The notes: generated by a model from the sequence alone, not told the origin. Counted from the first letter of the stretch, positions 14,641-23,671 are shown. The stretch: DNA of 64,000 nucleotides from an uncultured Cuneatibacter sp. (GCA_934234215.1 CAKQHB010000007.1:1-64000), one strand, 5' to 3'. Numbers and translations: made by a program.

Positions 14641-15453
14641 ATGAAGAAGAAAAAGAACTGGAATCTGATTCTCGGCAGTATCATCACGGCGCTGATGCTC
14701 CTTCTGATCGTAATCGGATTTTTCTGGACACCTTACGATCCGGATGCGATGAATGGAGCGGCAAAGATGGCGGGAGTATCCCTGCAGCATCCGCTGGGCT
14801 GTGACCAGTTCGGCAGAGATGTTCTGAGCCGTGTCATGAAAGGCTGCGGCACGACATTGTATGTGGCAGTGGGCACCATTGCGATCAGCGTTGTCTGCGG
14901 TATTCTGTTGGGCGCGTTCACCGGTTATTACGGCGGTGTGCTGGATGAGATCCTGATGCGGATCAACGATACGATTTTTGCATTTCCCAGTATTTTGCTG
15001 GCGCTTGTGTTTATCAGTCTGTTCGGACCGGGCACAAGACAGAGCATTCTGGCGCTGGGCATTGCCTTTATTCCGAGCTTTTCCCGTATCGTGCGCAGCG
15101 AGTTTCTGCGGTATCGCGGAAGCGATTATGTGCGCAGCGCAAAGCTGGCGGGAGCCGGTGATCTGCGAATTATTTTCGTACACATTTTGCCGAACACAAG
15201 ACAGGTGTTACTGTCTTCGATCCTGATCGGATTCAACAATGCGGTGCTGGCGGAATCCAGCATGAGTTACCTGGGAATCGGTGTACAGCCGCCTCAGGCG
15301 AGTCTTGGACGGATGCTGTCGGAGGCGCAGACGTATTTGCTGAGCAAGCCATCCATGGCACTGTTTCCCGGTCTGGCGCTGGTGCTGCTGGTATTGGGAT
15401 TTGCACTGCTGGGAGAAGGCATTTCCGGCGGAAAGGGGCGTCATGCTGCTTGA
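14641..15453 (+). CDS. Peptide ABC transporter permease, DppC/OppC type
   Basis: A 270-residue membrane protein. N-terminal helix, then HPLGCDQFGRDVLSRVMKG (the HPLGTDxxGRD signature of DppC), and the EAA loop YVRSAKLAGAGDLRIIFVHI. AGGAGG upstream of ATG 14641. Its last 11 bp overlap the next gene, so translation is probably coupled. Confidence 0.93.
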   Translation: MKKKKNWNLILGSIITALMLLLIVIGFFWTPYDPDAMNGAAKMAGVSLQHPLGCDQFGRDVLSRVMKGCGTTLYVAVGTIAISVVCGILLGAFTGYYGGVLDEILMRINDTIFAFPSILLALVFISLFGPGTRQSILALGIAFIPSFSRIVRSEFLRYRGSDYVRSAKLAGAGDLRIIFVHILPNTRQVLLSSILIGFNNAVLAESSMSYLGIGVQPPQASLGRMLSEAQTYLLSKPSMALFPGLALVLLVLGFALLGEGISGGKGRHAA

Positions 15454-16252
15454 AGTAAATCATCTGAAAATTGAATTTCACGATCACGAACAGCCGGAGA
15501 CGGTTGTGGATGATGTTTCTTTTGGACTGGAGGAAGGCGAGATTCTGGGCATTGTGGGAGAATCCGGCTCCGGAAAGTCGATGACGGCGATGGCGATCGC
15601 CGGACTGTTGCCGCGGCACAGACAGAAGCAGAGCGGTTCGATCCTGTTTGACAGGACGGATATGGCGAATGGCAGCCGCGCGGAGCTTCGCAAAATTCAG
15701 GGAAACGAGATCGGCATCATCTTTCAGGAGCCGATGACTTCTCTGAACCCGTTGAAAAAGATCGGCTGGCAGGTGGAAGAAAGTCTCAGGCTTCATACCG
15801 ATCTAAACAAAAAAGAGCGAAAAAAGCGGGCACTGCAGGCACTTGCAGACGCGGAGCTGCCAAATCCGGAGGAGGTGTATCACCTGTATCCCCACAATCT
15901 GTCCGGCGGAATGCGGCAGAGAGTGATGATCGCAGCGGCGATCGTGTGCAATCCCCGGTTACTGATCGCGGATGAGCCGACGACCGCGCTGGATGTAACA
16001 ATTCAGGCGCAGATCGTAAAGCTGCTGCGGCGCATCAGCAAGGAGTATGGCATGTCAGTCCTGTTTATTTCCCATGATCTGAGTCTAATCCGACAGCTGT
16101 GCAACCGCGTGCTTGTTATGCAGCATGGTAAAGTCGTGGAGATGGGAGAAGTGGAAGCAATCTTTTCCGATCCACAGGAGCCGTATACGAAGAAGCTGAT
16201 CGCAGCGATTCCGAAGGTACCGGAAAGACGGTCGGTGCAGAATGGAGAGTAA
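15443..16252 (+). CDS. Peptide ABC transporter ATP-binding protein, DppD/OppD type
   Basis: A 269-residue ATPase with Walker A GESGSGKS, Q-loop FQEPMTSLNPL, signature LSGGMRQR, Walker B LLIADEPTTALD and switch His in LFISHDLS. It ends shortly after the EPYTKKLIAAIP region, lacking the longer Cys-rich oligopeptide C-terminus of some DppD proteins. The start ATG 15443 overlaps the permease end; AAAGGGG lies upstream. Confidence 0.93.
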   Translation: MLLEVNHLKIEFHDHEQPETVVDDVSFGLEEGEILGIVGESGSGKSMTAMAIAGLLPRHRQKQSGSILFDRTDMANGSRAELRKIQGNEIGIIFQEPMTSLNPLKKIGWQVEESLRLHTDLNKKERKKRALQALADAELPNPEEVYHLYPHNLSGGMRQRVMIAAAIVCNPRLLIADEPTTALDVTIQAQIVKLLRRISKEYGMSVLFISHDLSLIRQLCNRVLVMQHGKVVEMGEVEAIFSDPQEPYTKKLIAAIPKVPERRSVQNGE

Positions 16253-16253
16253 T

Positions 16254-17024
16254 ATGTCAGAGTCCGAGATTATTCTGAGAGCAGAGCATCTGAATAGTTA
16301 TTACGAGCAGACGGCTGGCGGCAATCGCCTGTTCGGCGGAAAGAAATACAAAAAGCAGATCCTGAAGGATGTGACCTTCGAAGTGAGACGGGGAGAAATC
16401 CTCGGTCTTGTGGGGGAGAGCGGCTGTGGCAAGACGACGCTTGCCGGTTCGATCCTTGGGTTTCAGAAGCATCTGGAAGGAACCGTAACGCGAAATTGCA
16501 AGCACATCCAGATGGTATTTCAGGATCCGTATAGCTCGTTAAATCCTGCCCGCACCATCGGCTGGAGCATGGAAGAGCCGTTGAAGAATAACACAAAGCT
16601 GTCTGCAGCAGAGCGAAAGCAGCGGGTTGCGGAGATGCTCACAAATGTGGAACTGGATCCGGCACTTGCGGAGCGCTATCCGGAACAACTGTCCGGCGGT
16701 CAGAGACAGCGGGTGTGCATCGGCATTGCGCTGATGCTTTCCCCGGAATTTCTGATTGCAGATGAGCCGGTGTCCGCCCTGGATGTGACGATTCAGGCGC
16801 AGATTCTGGAACTGCTGAAGAAGCTAAAGCAGGAGATGAATCTGTCAATTCTGTTTATTTCCCATGATCTGAGAGTCGTCTATGAGATGTGCGACCGCAT
16901 CCTCATCATGAAGGACGGTGCGATTCAGGAAGAGGGAACACCGGAAGAAGTGTATTTTTCGCCAAAGAGCGATTATACAAAGCTGCTGTTGGATTCTGCC
17001 GGATTGGGAGATCGCTATGAATGA
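16254..17024 (+). CDS. Peptide ABC transporter ATP-binding protein, DppF/OppF type
   Basis: A 256-residue second ATPase: Walker A GESGCGKT, FQDPYSSLNPA, LSGGQRQR, LIADEPVSALD and LFISHDLR. ATG 16254 fits GGAGAG at 16244; ATG 16242, overlapping the previous stop, is also possible. It overlaps the start of the UvrA-like gene by 8 bp, a tight coupling that places that protein in the transporter operon. Confidence 0.92.
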   Translation: MSESEIILRAEHLNSYYEQTAGGNRLFGGKKYKKQILKDVTFEVRRGEILGLVGESGCGKTTLAGSILGFQKHLEGTVTRNCKHIQMVFQDPYSSLNPARTIGWSMEEPLKNNTKLSAAERKQRVAEMLTNVELDPALAERYPEQLSGGQRQRVCIGIALMLSPEFLIADEPVSALDVTIQAQILELLKKLKQEMNLSILFISHDLRVVYEMCDRILIMKDGAIQEEGTPEEVYFSPKSDYTKLLLDSAGLGDRYE

Positions 17025-19512
17025 GAAAAGAACAGCTCCGGAAAAGATTCGTGTCCGGGGTGCGCGAGTTCATAATTTAAAGAATATAAATGTGGACGTT
17101 CCGCTGAATCAGATTGTCGGCGTTGCCGGTGTGTCCGGTTCCGGAAAGTCCTCTTTGGCACTTGGTGTGCTGTATGCAGAAGGCTCCAGACGGTATCTGG
17201 AGTCTTTGTCTACTTATACGCGCAGACGTATGACAGGTGCAGCGAAAGCGCAGGTGGACGAAGTACTGTATGTGCCTGCCGCGCTGGCGCTGCATCAGCG
17301 ACCGGCAGTTCCGGGCATCCGCAGTACATTTGGTACTGGCACCGAGCTGCTGAACAGTCTGCGTCTCATGTATTCCAGACTGGCAAATCATCGCTGCCCC
17401 AATGGACATTATGTGCCGCCAACGCTGGCGGTAGCGGCAGAGCAGCCGTTTTACTGTCCGGAATGCGGAGCGCGGGTCCAGCCGCCCAGCGCAGAGCAGC
17501 TGGCATTTAACAGCGAGGGCGCCTGTCCGAAATGCAGTGGAACCGGTATCGTCCGGGCAGTGGATCTGGACAGCATTGTGCCGGACGAATCCCTGAGCAT
17601 TGACGAGGGCGCAGTGCGTCCGTGGCAGACCCTGATGTGGTCGCTGATGAAAGACATTGCCAGAGATCTCGGTGTGCGGACGGATGTGCCGTTCCGGGAG
17701 TTGACGGAAAAAGAGCGGGACATCGTATTCCACGGTCCAGCGATCAAGAAACATATGCTGTATCAGAATCAAAAAAGCGGCGCTGCGGGCGAGATGGATT
17801 TTACGTATTTCAACGCGGTGTACACCGTGGAAAATGCTCTGTCAAAAGTCAAAGACGAGAAGGGCATGAAGCGGGTGGAAAAATTCCTGAAAGAAGAAGT
17901 TTGTCCGGAATGCGGCGGCAGCCGTCTGTCGGAGGCTGCAAGAGCGCCCAGGCTGCGCGGCATCGGACTGGATGAAGCGTGCAAAATGACATTGCTGGAG
18001 CTGATAGATTGGGTGAATGGTATGCCGTCCTCATTGCCGGAGGAGATGCGCTCAATGGCAGAAAATATTTGCGAAGCGTTCCAGAGTGCGGCGCGGAGAC
18101 TGCTGGAGCTGGGGCTTGGTTATCTGACGCTGGATCGCGCGGCTTCAACGCTTTCTACCGGTGAGCGGCAGCGTATGCAGCTGGCGAGGGCAGTCCGCAA
18201 TCGCACGACCGGCGTATTGTATGTGTTGGACGAGCCATCCATCGGACTGCACCCGTCAAACATTGTGGGACTGAATGCGGTTATGCACGACCTTGTGGCA
18301 GACGGAAATTCTGTATTATTGGTGGATCACGACACGCAGATCCTGTCGGAAGCGGACTGGGTTATCGAGATGGGTCCGGAAGCCGGTGCAAAGGGCGGTT
18401 ATGTCATTGCGGAGGGTTCTGTGGAAGATTTGGAACAGAACAGTGCTTCCATGATCGGACCGTTCTTATCCGGCGCAGCCAGGACGCAGGTGCGGAAACG
18501 GACATCGGAGTCCGAAATGTTTGACATCGGCACGATCCGTCTGAAAACCGGGCAGATCCACACGGTGAAGCCATTGGAAATCGAGATCCCGAAAGGTCGC
18601 CTGACCGTCGTGACCGGTGTGTCCGGTTCCGGCAAGACGACATTGATTTTGGAAAGTCTGATTCCGGGATTGGAGGCGGCAATTCACGGAACAAAGCTGC
18701 CGGAGCATGTAAAAGAAGTGCAGGCAGAGGGCATCGCCCATGTGAAGCTTATTGACGCAACGCCCATTGGCATCAACGTGCGCTCCACCGTGGCGACCTA
18801 TGCGAATGTCCACGATGAGCTGCGAAAAGTATTTGCCCGCACTGCGGATGCAAAAGATCACGGTTACAAAGCCGGAGACTTTTCTTATAATACCGGCAGT
18901 CTGCGCTGCCCGGTGTGCGATGGCACTGGACAGATCAGTTTGGACGTCCAGTTCCTGCCGGATGTGGAGATTCCCTGTCCGGAATGCGGCGGCTCCCGTT
19001 ACAGCAAGGCCGCATCGGAAGTGTTCTACGCAAACAAAGCAGGCGAGCGCAGTTCGCTGCCGCAGCTTATGGAGATGGATGTGAACACGGCATTGACTGC
19101 CTGCGCGGGATTGAAGACCGTGAGCCAGCGCCTCAGCGTGCTGAAGGATCTGGGGCTGGGTTATCTGACACTGGGCGAGGAGACACCGAGTTTGTCCGGC
19201 GGCGAAGCACAGCGATTGAAACTTGCGAGCGAGATGGGCAAAGGACAGTCCGACGCGGTATTCATCTTCGATGAGCCGACCATCGGTCTGCACCCGCTGG
19301 ATGTCCAGACGTTGCTGCAGGTGTTCCAGACACTTGTGGGAAATGGCGCAACCGTGCTGGTCATCGAGCATGATCTCGATGTCATGCGCAATGCGGACTA
19401 CATCATCGATATGGGGCCGGGCGGCGGAGAAGCCGGAGGCAGAGTCGTTGCCGCCGGAACGCCGGAGCAGATCCGGGCAAATAAGGAGAGCGTGACGGGA
19501 AGATTTCTGTAA
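17017..19512 (+). CDS. UvrA-like ABC ATPase (short UvrA2-type)
   Basis: An 831-residue soluble protein with two ABC modules. The first has GVSGSGKSSL, YLESLSTYTRR and STGERQRMQLARAV; the second has GVSGSGKTTL and LSGGEAQRLKLASEM. Paired CxxC zinc modules (CPECG, CPKCSGTG; CPVCDGTG, CPECGGSR) are present. It is over 100 residues shorter than the true UvrA at 59232 and diverged, with STGERQR replacing the canonical LSGGEAQR in the first signature. Such UvrA2 proteins are linked to drug tolerance in some producers, but the role here, behind a peptide transporter, is inference. Start ATG 17017. Confidence 0.88.
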   Translation: MNEKRTAPEKIRVRGARVHNLKNINVDVPLNQIVGVAGVSGSGKSSLALGVLYAEGSRRYLESLSTYTRRRMTGAAKAQVDEVLYVPAALALHQRPAVPGIRSTFGTGTELLNSLRLMYSRLANHRCPNGHYVPPTLAVAAEQPFYCPECGARVQPPSAEQLAFNSEGACPKCSGTGIVRAVDLDSIVPDESLSIDEGAVRPWQTLMWSLMKDIARDLGVRTDVPFRELTEKERDIVFHGPAIKKHMLYQNQKSGAAGEMDFTYFNAVYTVENALSKVKDEKGMKRVEKFLKEEVCPECGGSRLSEAARAPRLRGIGLDEACKMTLLELIDWVNGMPSSLPEEMRSMAENICEAFQSAARRLLELGLGYLTLDRAASTLSTGERQRMQLARAVRNRTTGVLYVLDEPSIGLHPSNIVGLNAVMHDLVADGNSVLLVDHDTQILSEADWVIEMGPEAGAKGGYVIAEGSVEDLEQNSASMIGPFLSGAARTQVRKRTSESEMFDIGTIRLKTGQIHTVKPLEIEIPKGRLTVVTGVSGSGKTTLILESLIPGLEAAIHGTKLPEHVKEVQAEGIAHVKLIDATPIGINVRSTVATYANVHDELRKVFARTADAKDHGYKAGDFSYNTGSLRCPVCDGTGQISLDVQFLPDVEIPCPECGGSRYSKAASEVFYANKAGERSSLPQLMEMDVNTALTACAGLKTVSQRLSVLKDLGLGYLTLGEETPSLSGGEAQRLKLASEMGKGQSDAVFIFDEPTIGLHPLDVQTLLQVFQTLVGNGATVLVIEHDLDVMRNADYIIDMGPGGGEAGGRVVAAGTPEQIRANKESVTGRFL

Positions 19513-19569
19513 GACAAGTTGAAAAAATACTACTTGCTTTTTTACAGGCATATCCGGTATACTGAACGC

Positions 19570-19641
19570 AACTAAAAAACGTAGCCGGCTGAAAAGCGTG
19601 AAATCGGAGGAAGTGCTATCCTCGCGGTTTCACGCTTTTTT
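19570..19641 (+). ncRNA. Candidate small RNA ending in a strong terminator
   Basis: TTGCTT (19534-19539) and TATACT (19558-19563), spaced 18 nt, could start a transcript near 19570. It would end about 70 nt later at a perfect 12-bp stem AAAAGCGTGAAA/TTTCACGCTTTT with an inner GGAGGA/TCCTC hairpin and a T tract. The hairpin may simply be a terminator for the upstream operon; no coding frame with an RBS is seen. Confidence 0.4.
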
Positions 19642-19678
19642 GATTTATAGGAAGTTGCATTGCGTTTCCTATAAATCA
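19641..19678. repeat. 38-bp palindrome R2, copy 1
   Basis: TGATTTATAGGAA / TTCCTATAAATCA around a 12-nt centre, starting in the T tract of the preceding terminator. Copies at 26181-26218 and 32241-32278 show matched changes in both arms. Confidence 0.85.
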
Positions 19679-19685
19679 AAAAAGC

Positions 19686-19856
19686 GGCGGTGCACTGAGA
19701 CAGCTGGCACTGCTTGTGCCGGGATTGTGGCTTCTGATTCACACAGTTGGCATCGACTGGGCATGGTTTGCATTCTGGATTGCGGAGATTGCAGCGTGGC
19801 TTTATAGTTATAGTATGGCGCACAGATTAGAGAAGAGAGTCGTGGAGGTGAATTGA
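19686..19856 (+). pseudogene. C-terminal remnant of a MATE-family efflux transporter
   Basis: A start-less frame of 56 residues encodes LRQLALLVPGLWLLIHTVG, then DWAWFAFWIAEIAAWLYSYS, resembling the last two membrane helices of MATE multidrug transporters, followed by a basic tail and stop. The remainder of the gene is absent; palindrome R2 lies immediately upstream, where the deletion ends. Confidence 0.5.
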
Positions 19857-19940
19857 CATCGGATGAGTCAGCTAATATAATTCTAATGTAATCCGAAGTT
19901 AAGGCAGAGATGTTTGAGACAGAGTGAGGAGGTCGAACCA

Positions 19941-21641
19941 TTGAAGGCAGTAATCTCGATTGGAAATCAGGATTTTGTATCGATCCGAAAAAATCATTGC
20001 TTTTATATCGATAAAACGGACTTTCTCCGGGAGTGGTGGGAGAATCAGGATAGTGTAACGCTGATCACACGCCCCAGAAGATTCGGCAAGACCCTGAATA
20101 TGAGCATGACGGAGTATTTCTTTTCCGTAAAGTATGCGGAGTGCAGGCAGTATTTTGAGGACTTGAATGTCTGGAAGAGCGAAAGCATGCGCAAAATTCA
20201 GGGAACATATCCGGTCATTGCGCTGAGTTTTGCGGACATCAAGGCGACCACATACGAAGCTGCGAGAAGAGGAATTATCCGCAAGATTGTGAGACTGTAC
20301 AGTGCATTTGATTTTATCCGAAACAGTGATCTGCTGAATGAAAAAGATACTGCATTTTTTGATTCTGTCGAGGAAACGATGACAGATGATGCGGCAGCGG
20401 TTGCCATCAACTATATGTCGGATTATCTGAGTCGGTATTATGGCAAAAAGGTGATTATTCTGCTGGATGAGTACGACACACCGCTACAGGAAGCGTATGT
20501 TTATGGATATTGGGAAGAACTGACGGCTTTTATCCGGAGTATGTTCAATTCGACATTCAAGACAAATCCATACATGGAGCGCGGGTTGCTGACCGGAATT
20601 ACCCGCGTGAGCAAAGAATCCATTTTTTCGGATCTGAACAATCTGGAAGTCGTGACGACGACTTCTGAAAAATACAGTACCTCGTTTGGATTCACGGAAG
20701 AGGAAGTTTTTCATGCGCTGGAGAGCGCCGGACTGTCGGAAGAGAAGGAGCATGTCCGGTTCTGGTACGATGGTTTTTCCTTTGGAGACAGGCGTGACAT
20801 TTACAATCCGTGGTCGATTACAAAGTATCTGGACACCGGAGAATATGGAACGTACTGGGCGGATACCAGTGGAAATGCGTTGGTTTCGACGTTGATCCGA
20901 CAAAGCTCGGTCAAAATAAAGTCTGAAATGGAAGATCTTCTGAAAGGCGGTGCAATTTGCACAGAACTGGATGAACAGGTTATTTTTGAACAGCTGGGAA
21001 AGAAGCGAGGTGCCATCTGGAGTCTGCTGCTTGCCAGTGGATATCTGAAGGTTGACCGATGTGTGAGGGACAACCGTTCGGGAAAGCGTCAGTATGATCT
21101 GAAAATCACAAACCACGAAACGATGCTGATGTTTGAAAATATGATAGAAGGCTGGTTTGCGGAGGAAGATTCGGCATATGGAAACTTCAAAGAAGCGTTG
21201 CTTGCCGGAGATTTGGATTATATGAACCAGTATATGAATCAGGTGGCATTGCAGACATTCAGCAGTTTTGATGTGGGGAACAAGCCTTCTGAAAATCTGG
21301 AACCAGAGCGATTTTATCATGGATTCGTGCTGGGCTTGATCGTAGATTTAGAGGGAAAGTATCACATCTCTTCGAATCGGGAGAGCGGTTTTGGACGCTA
21401 TGATGTGATTTTGGAACCGTTGCAGGAGCGCTACGATGCAATCGTGCTGGGGTTTAAAGTACAAAATCCGGCGAAAGAAGAATCGCTGGAGAAAACAGTG
21501 GAAAATGCGCTTCGCCAGATCAAAGAGAAAAACTATGATATGGAATTGCTGGTGCGAGGAATTGCAAAAGAACGGATTCGGCATTATGGATTCGCCTTTT
21601 GTGGAAAAAAGGTACTGATCGGATCGGATCAAGTGGATTAA
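19941..21641 (+). CDS. AAA-ATPase-like / PD-(D/E)XK superfamily protein (DUF1703 type)
   Basis: A 566-residue protein of a family abundant in gut Clostridia and Bacteroidetes; function unknown. The N-terminal ATPase-like domain has RPRRFGKT (44-51) and LLDEYDTP (174-181). The C-terminal nuclease-like domain has SGFGRYDVILEP, but the expected Glu of the EFK motif is Gly here (LGFKVQNP, Gly504), so the nuclease site is probably inactive. The TTG start at 19941 is chosen because GAGGAGG lies 8 nt upstream. TCGGAT (19859-19864) and ATCCGA (19891-19896) form an inverted repeat upstream. Related genes occur at 37435 and 63726. Confidence 0.82.
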   Translation: MKAVISIGNQDFVSIRKNHCFYIDKTDFLREWWENQDSVTLITRPRRFGKTLNMSMTEYFFSVKYAECRQYFEDLNVWKSESMRKIQGTYPVIALSFADIKATTYEAARRGIIRKIVRLYSAFDFIRNSDLLNEKDTAFFDSVEETMTDDAAAVAINYMSDYLSRYYGKKVIILLDEYDTPLQEAYVYGYWEELTAFIRSMFNSTFKTNPYMERGLLTGITRVSKESIFSDLNNLEVVTTTSEKYSTSFGFTEEEVFHALESAGLSEEKEHVRFWYDGFSFGDRRDIYNPWSITKYLDTGEYGTYWADTSGNALVSTLIRQSSVKIKSEMEDLLKGGAICTELDEQVIFEQLGKKRGAIWSLLLASGYLKVDRCVRDNRSGKRQYDLKITNHETMLMFENMIEGWFAEEDSAYGNFKEALLAGDLDYMNQYMNQVALQTFSSFDVGNKPSENLEPERFYHGFVLGLIVDLEGKYHISSNRESGFGRYDVILEPLQERYDAIVLGFKVQNPAKEESLEKTVENALRQIKEKNYDMELLVRGIAKERIRHYGFAFCGKKVLIGSDQVD

Positions 21642-21665
21642 GAAAATGCGGGAGTTGTGAGTGGC

Positions 21666-22913
21666 ATGTATTTTGAATATGGCGAGTCGGAGATTTCCTA
21701 TCTGCGGAAAAAGGACAAGCGGCTCTGCGAGGTGATCGATCGAGTGGGGCATATCGACCGCGTGGTGGATACGGATTTGTTTTCTTCGGTTGTCCATCAC
21801 ATTGTCGGACAGCAGATTTCCACAAAAGCGCAAGCGACGATCTGGAAGCGGATGCAGGATGCGCTCGGTGAAGTGAATGCAGAGACAATCCTTGCAGCAG
21901 GTGTGCCAAAGCTGCAATCGCTGGGCATGTCATTCCGCAAGGCGGAGTACATTACGGACTTTGCGGAAAAAGTGCACACCGGTGCATTTAATCTGGATGC
22001 TGTGGAACATATGAGCGACGAAGATGCAATTCAAGAACTCAGCAGTTTGAAAGGAATTGGCGTGTGGACGGCAGAGATGATTTTGCTGTTTTGTATGCAG
22101 CGCCCGGATATTTTCAGCTACGATGATCTGGCAATCAAGCGCGGATTGCAGCGAATTTATCATCATAAGAAGATTGACCGGAAATTGTTTGAGCGGTATC
22201 GCAAGCGGTTTTCGCCCTATTGCAGTGTGGCGAGTCTGTACCTGTGGGCGGCAGCCGGAGGGCAGATGCCGGAGAAGACAGCAAAGACAAAGAAGAGCCG
22301 AGAGAAATCTTTAGAAAAATCTTTAGTCAAGAGGAAAACTGCGATGAAAAAGAACTCGGAAGATAGAATTACATACCTTCACCACTATGATTCTCCGCTG
22401 GGTGAGATCGTGATGGCAAGCGACGGCGAAGCGCTGAATGGACTGTGGTTTATCGGACAGAAGTATTTTGAGCAGACCTTGACCGGCAAGACAGAAGAAA
22501 AAGACTTGCCGGTATTTGCGGAGACAGATAACTGGTTGGACATTTATTTTTCTGGAAAGGAGCCGGATTTTCTTCCGCCGATTGCGATGCCTGCACAGGC
22601 GAGTGAATTTCAGAAGGATGTGTGGGCAATTTTGCAGGAAATTCCCTACGGAGAGCTGACGACATACGGTGAGATCGCGGCGAAGATTGCAGAGAAGCAG
22701 GGGCGGGAGTCCATGTCCGCGCAGGCAGTTGGCGGCGCTGTGGGACACAATCCGTTTTCGATCCTTGTGCCGTGTCATCGAGTCGTTGGACGAGATCGGA
22801 GTCTGACGGGATATGCAGGAGGCGTGGAGAAAAAAGTGCGCCTGCTGGAGCTGGAAGGACATCGTATGGATGCGGCAGGAAAAGTAGAAAGATCAGACAA
22901 AATAATTTCATGA
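21666..22913 (+). CDS. Fused DNA-3-methyladenine glycosylase (AlkA type) and O6-methylguanine-DNA methyltransferase (Ogt type)
   Basis: A 415-residue bifunctional alkylation repair protein. Residues about 1-205 are a helix-hairpin-helix glycosylase (LKGIGVWTAEMILLF; catalytic Asp in FSYDDLAIKRGL). A Lys-rich linker follows (about 206-232). Residues about 237-400 are a methyltransferase with the acceptor Cys370 in VPCHRVVG and the start MVMASDGE-like domain before it. One polypeptide would remove 3-methyladenine and repair O6-methylguanine. ATG 21666 is preferred over GTG 21657 because GTG is only 3 nt from GGGAG. The stop overlaps a DUF1016 remnant. Confidence 0.9.
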   Translation: MYFEYGESEISYLRKKDKRLCEVIDRVGHIDRVVDTDLFSSVVHHIVGQQISTKAQATIWKRMQDALGEVNAETILAAGVPKLQSLGMSFRKAEYITDFAEKVHTGAFNLDAVEHMSDEDAIQELSSLKGIGVWTAEMILLFCMQRPDIFSYDDLAIKRGLQRIYHHKKIDRKLFERYRKRFSPYCSVASLYLWAAAGGQMPEKTAKTKKSREKSLEKSLVKRKTAMKKNSEDRITYLHHYDSPLGEIVMASDGEALNGLWFIGQKYFEQTLTGKTEEKDLPVFAETDNWLDIYFSGKEPDFLPPIAMPAQASEFQKDVWAILQEIPYGELTTYGEIAAKIAEKQGRESMSAQAVGGAVGHNPFSILVPCHRVVGRDRSLTGYAGGVEKKVRLLELEGHRMDAAGKVERSDKIIS

Positions 22914-23038
22914 GTAATTTGATTCAGACGGATGATGTTTTCAAAGACATGTGTGGAATTATCGAGGCTTCACCGAAAGTGGAGTTTATCTCCAACAGGA
23001 AGAGCAGTCTGTATAAATTTTCTGTGATTTCCACATAA
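22910..23038 (+). pseudogene. N-terminal fragment of a DUF1016/YhcG-type protein
   Basis: A 42-residue frame overlaps the previous stop (ATGA). NLIQTDDVFKDMCGIIEAS matches the usual start of DUF1016 proteins (a helix before the VNxxLVxRNW motif). It then diverges and stops. This is the second DUF1016 remnant in the window. Confidence 0.45.
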
Positions 23039-23122
23039 TAACTCCAAAACGAAACATGCGGTACACAATTTGTACGCATGGAAATACGGACAATCCGAAT
23101 ATGAATTTGGAGGAAATGTGTG

Positions 23123-23671
23123 ATGAAAGCCACTGGAATAACGCGCCGCGTCGATGACCTCGGAAGAATCGTGATCCCAAAGGAGATCCGTCGGACACTG
23201 CATTTGCTGGAAGGAACCCCGATGGAGATTTTTACAGATCGGGAGGGGGCGATCGTCCTGAAAAAATATTCGCCGATGGCGGAGATCGGGACATTTGCCA
23301 GACAATATTGCGAGGCGCTGGGGCAGGTATTCTCCTGCCTGATCGTGATTGCAGACCGGGATCAGATCGTGGCGGCAGCGGGTCCGGAGCGAAAAAAATT
23401 TCTTGGACAGGGCATCAGCAATGATCTGGAGGAGCGGATCGTAAATCGGGACATGGCGAAGCTACCGGAGGGAAGCGAAAAAGCGGTTCCTCTGTGTGAG
23501 GGCGATGTATCGGCTTACGTCGGTCAAATGATTTGTCCGATCATCAGTCAGGGGGACGCGATCGGAGCGGTCGTGCTGGCATCCCAGTCGGCGGGAGCGC
23601 CTATTGGCGAAGCAGAACAGAAAGCCGCCATTTGCGCTGCGAACTTTTTGGGACGCCAGATGGAAGCATAA
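23123..23671 (+). CDS. spoVT: SpoVT-type AbrB/MazE-like transcription regulator
   Basis: A 182-residue regulator. The N-terminal swapped-hairpin DNA-binding domain is clear (TGITRRVDDLGRIVIPKEIR), joined to a GAF-like ligand domain (about 57-180). SpoVT controls late forespore genes in spore formers; length and architecture match. ATG 23123 is set by TTGGAGGAAA. It lies upstream of the HU gene, as in many Clostridia, but has its own unit. Confidence 0.9.
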   Translation: MKATGITRRVDDLGRIVIPKEIRRTLHLLEGTPMEIFTDREGAIVLKKYSPMAEIGTFARQYCEALGQVFSCLIVIADRDQIVAAAGPERKKFLGQGISNDLEERIVNRDMAKLPEGSEKAVPLCEGDVSAYVGQMICPIISQGDAIGAVVLASQSAGAPIGEAEQKAAICAANFLGRQMEA

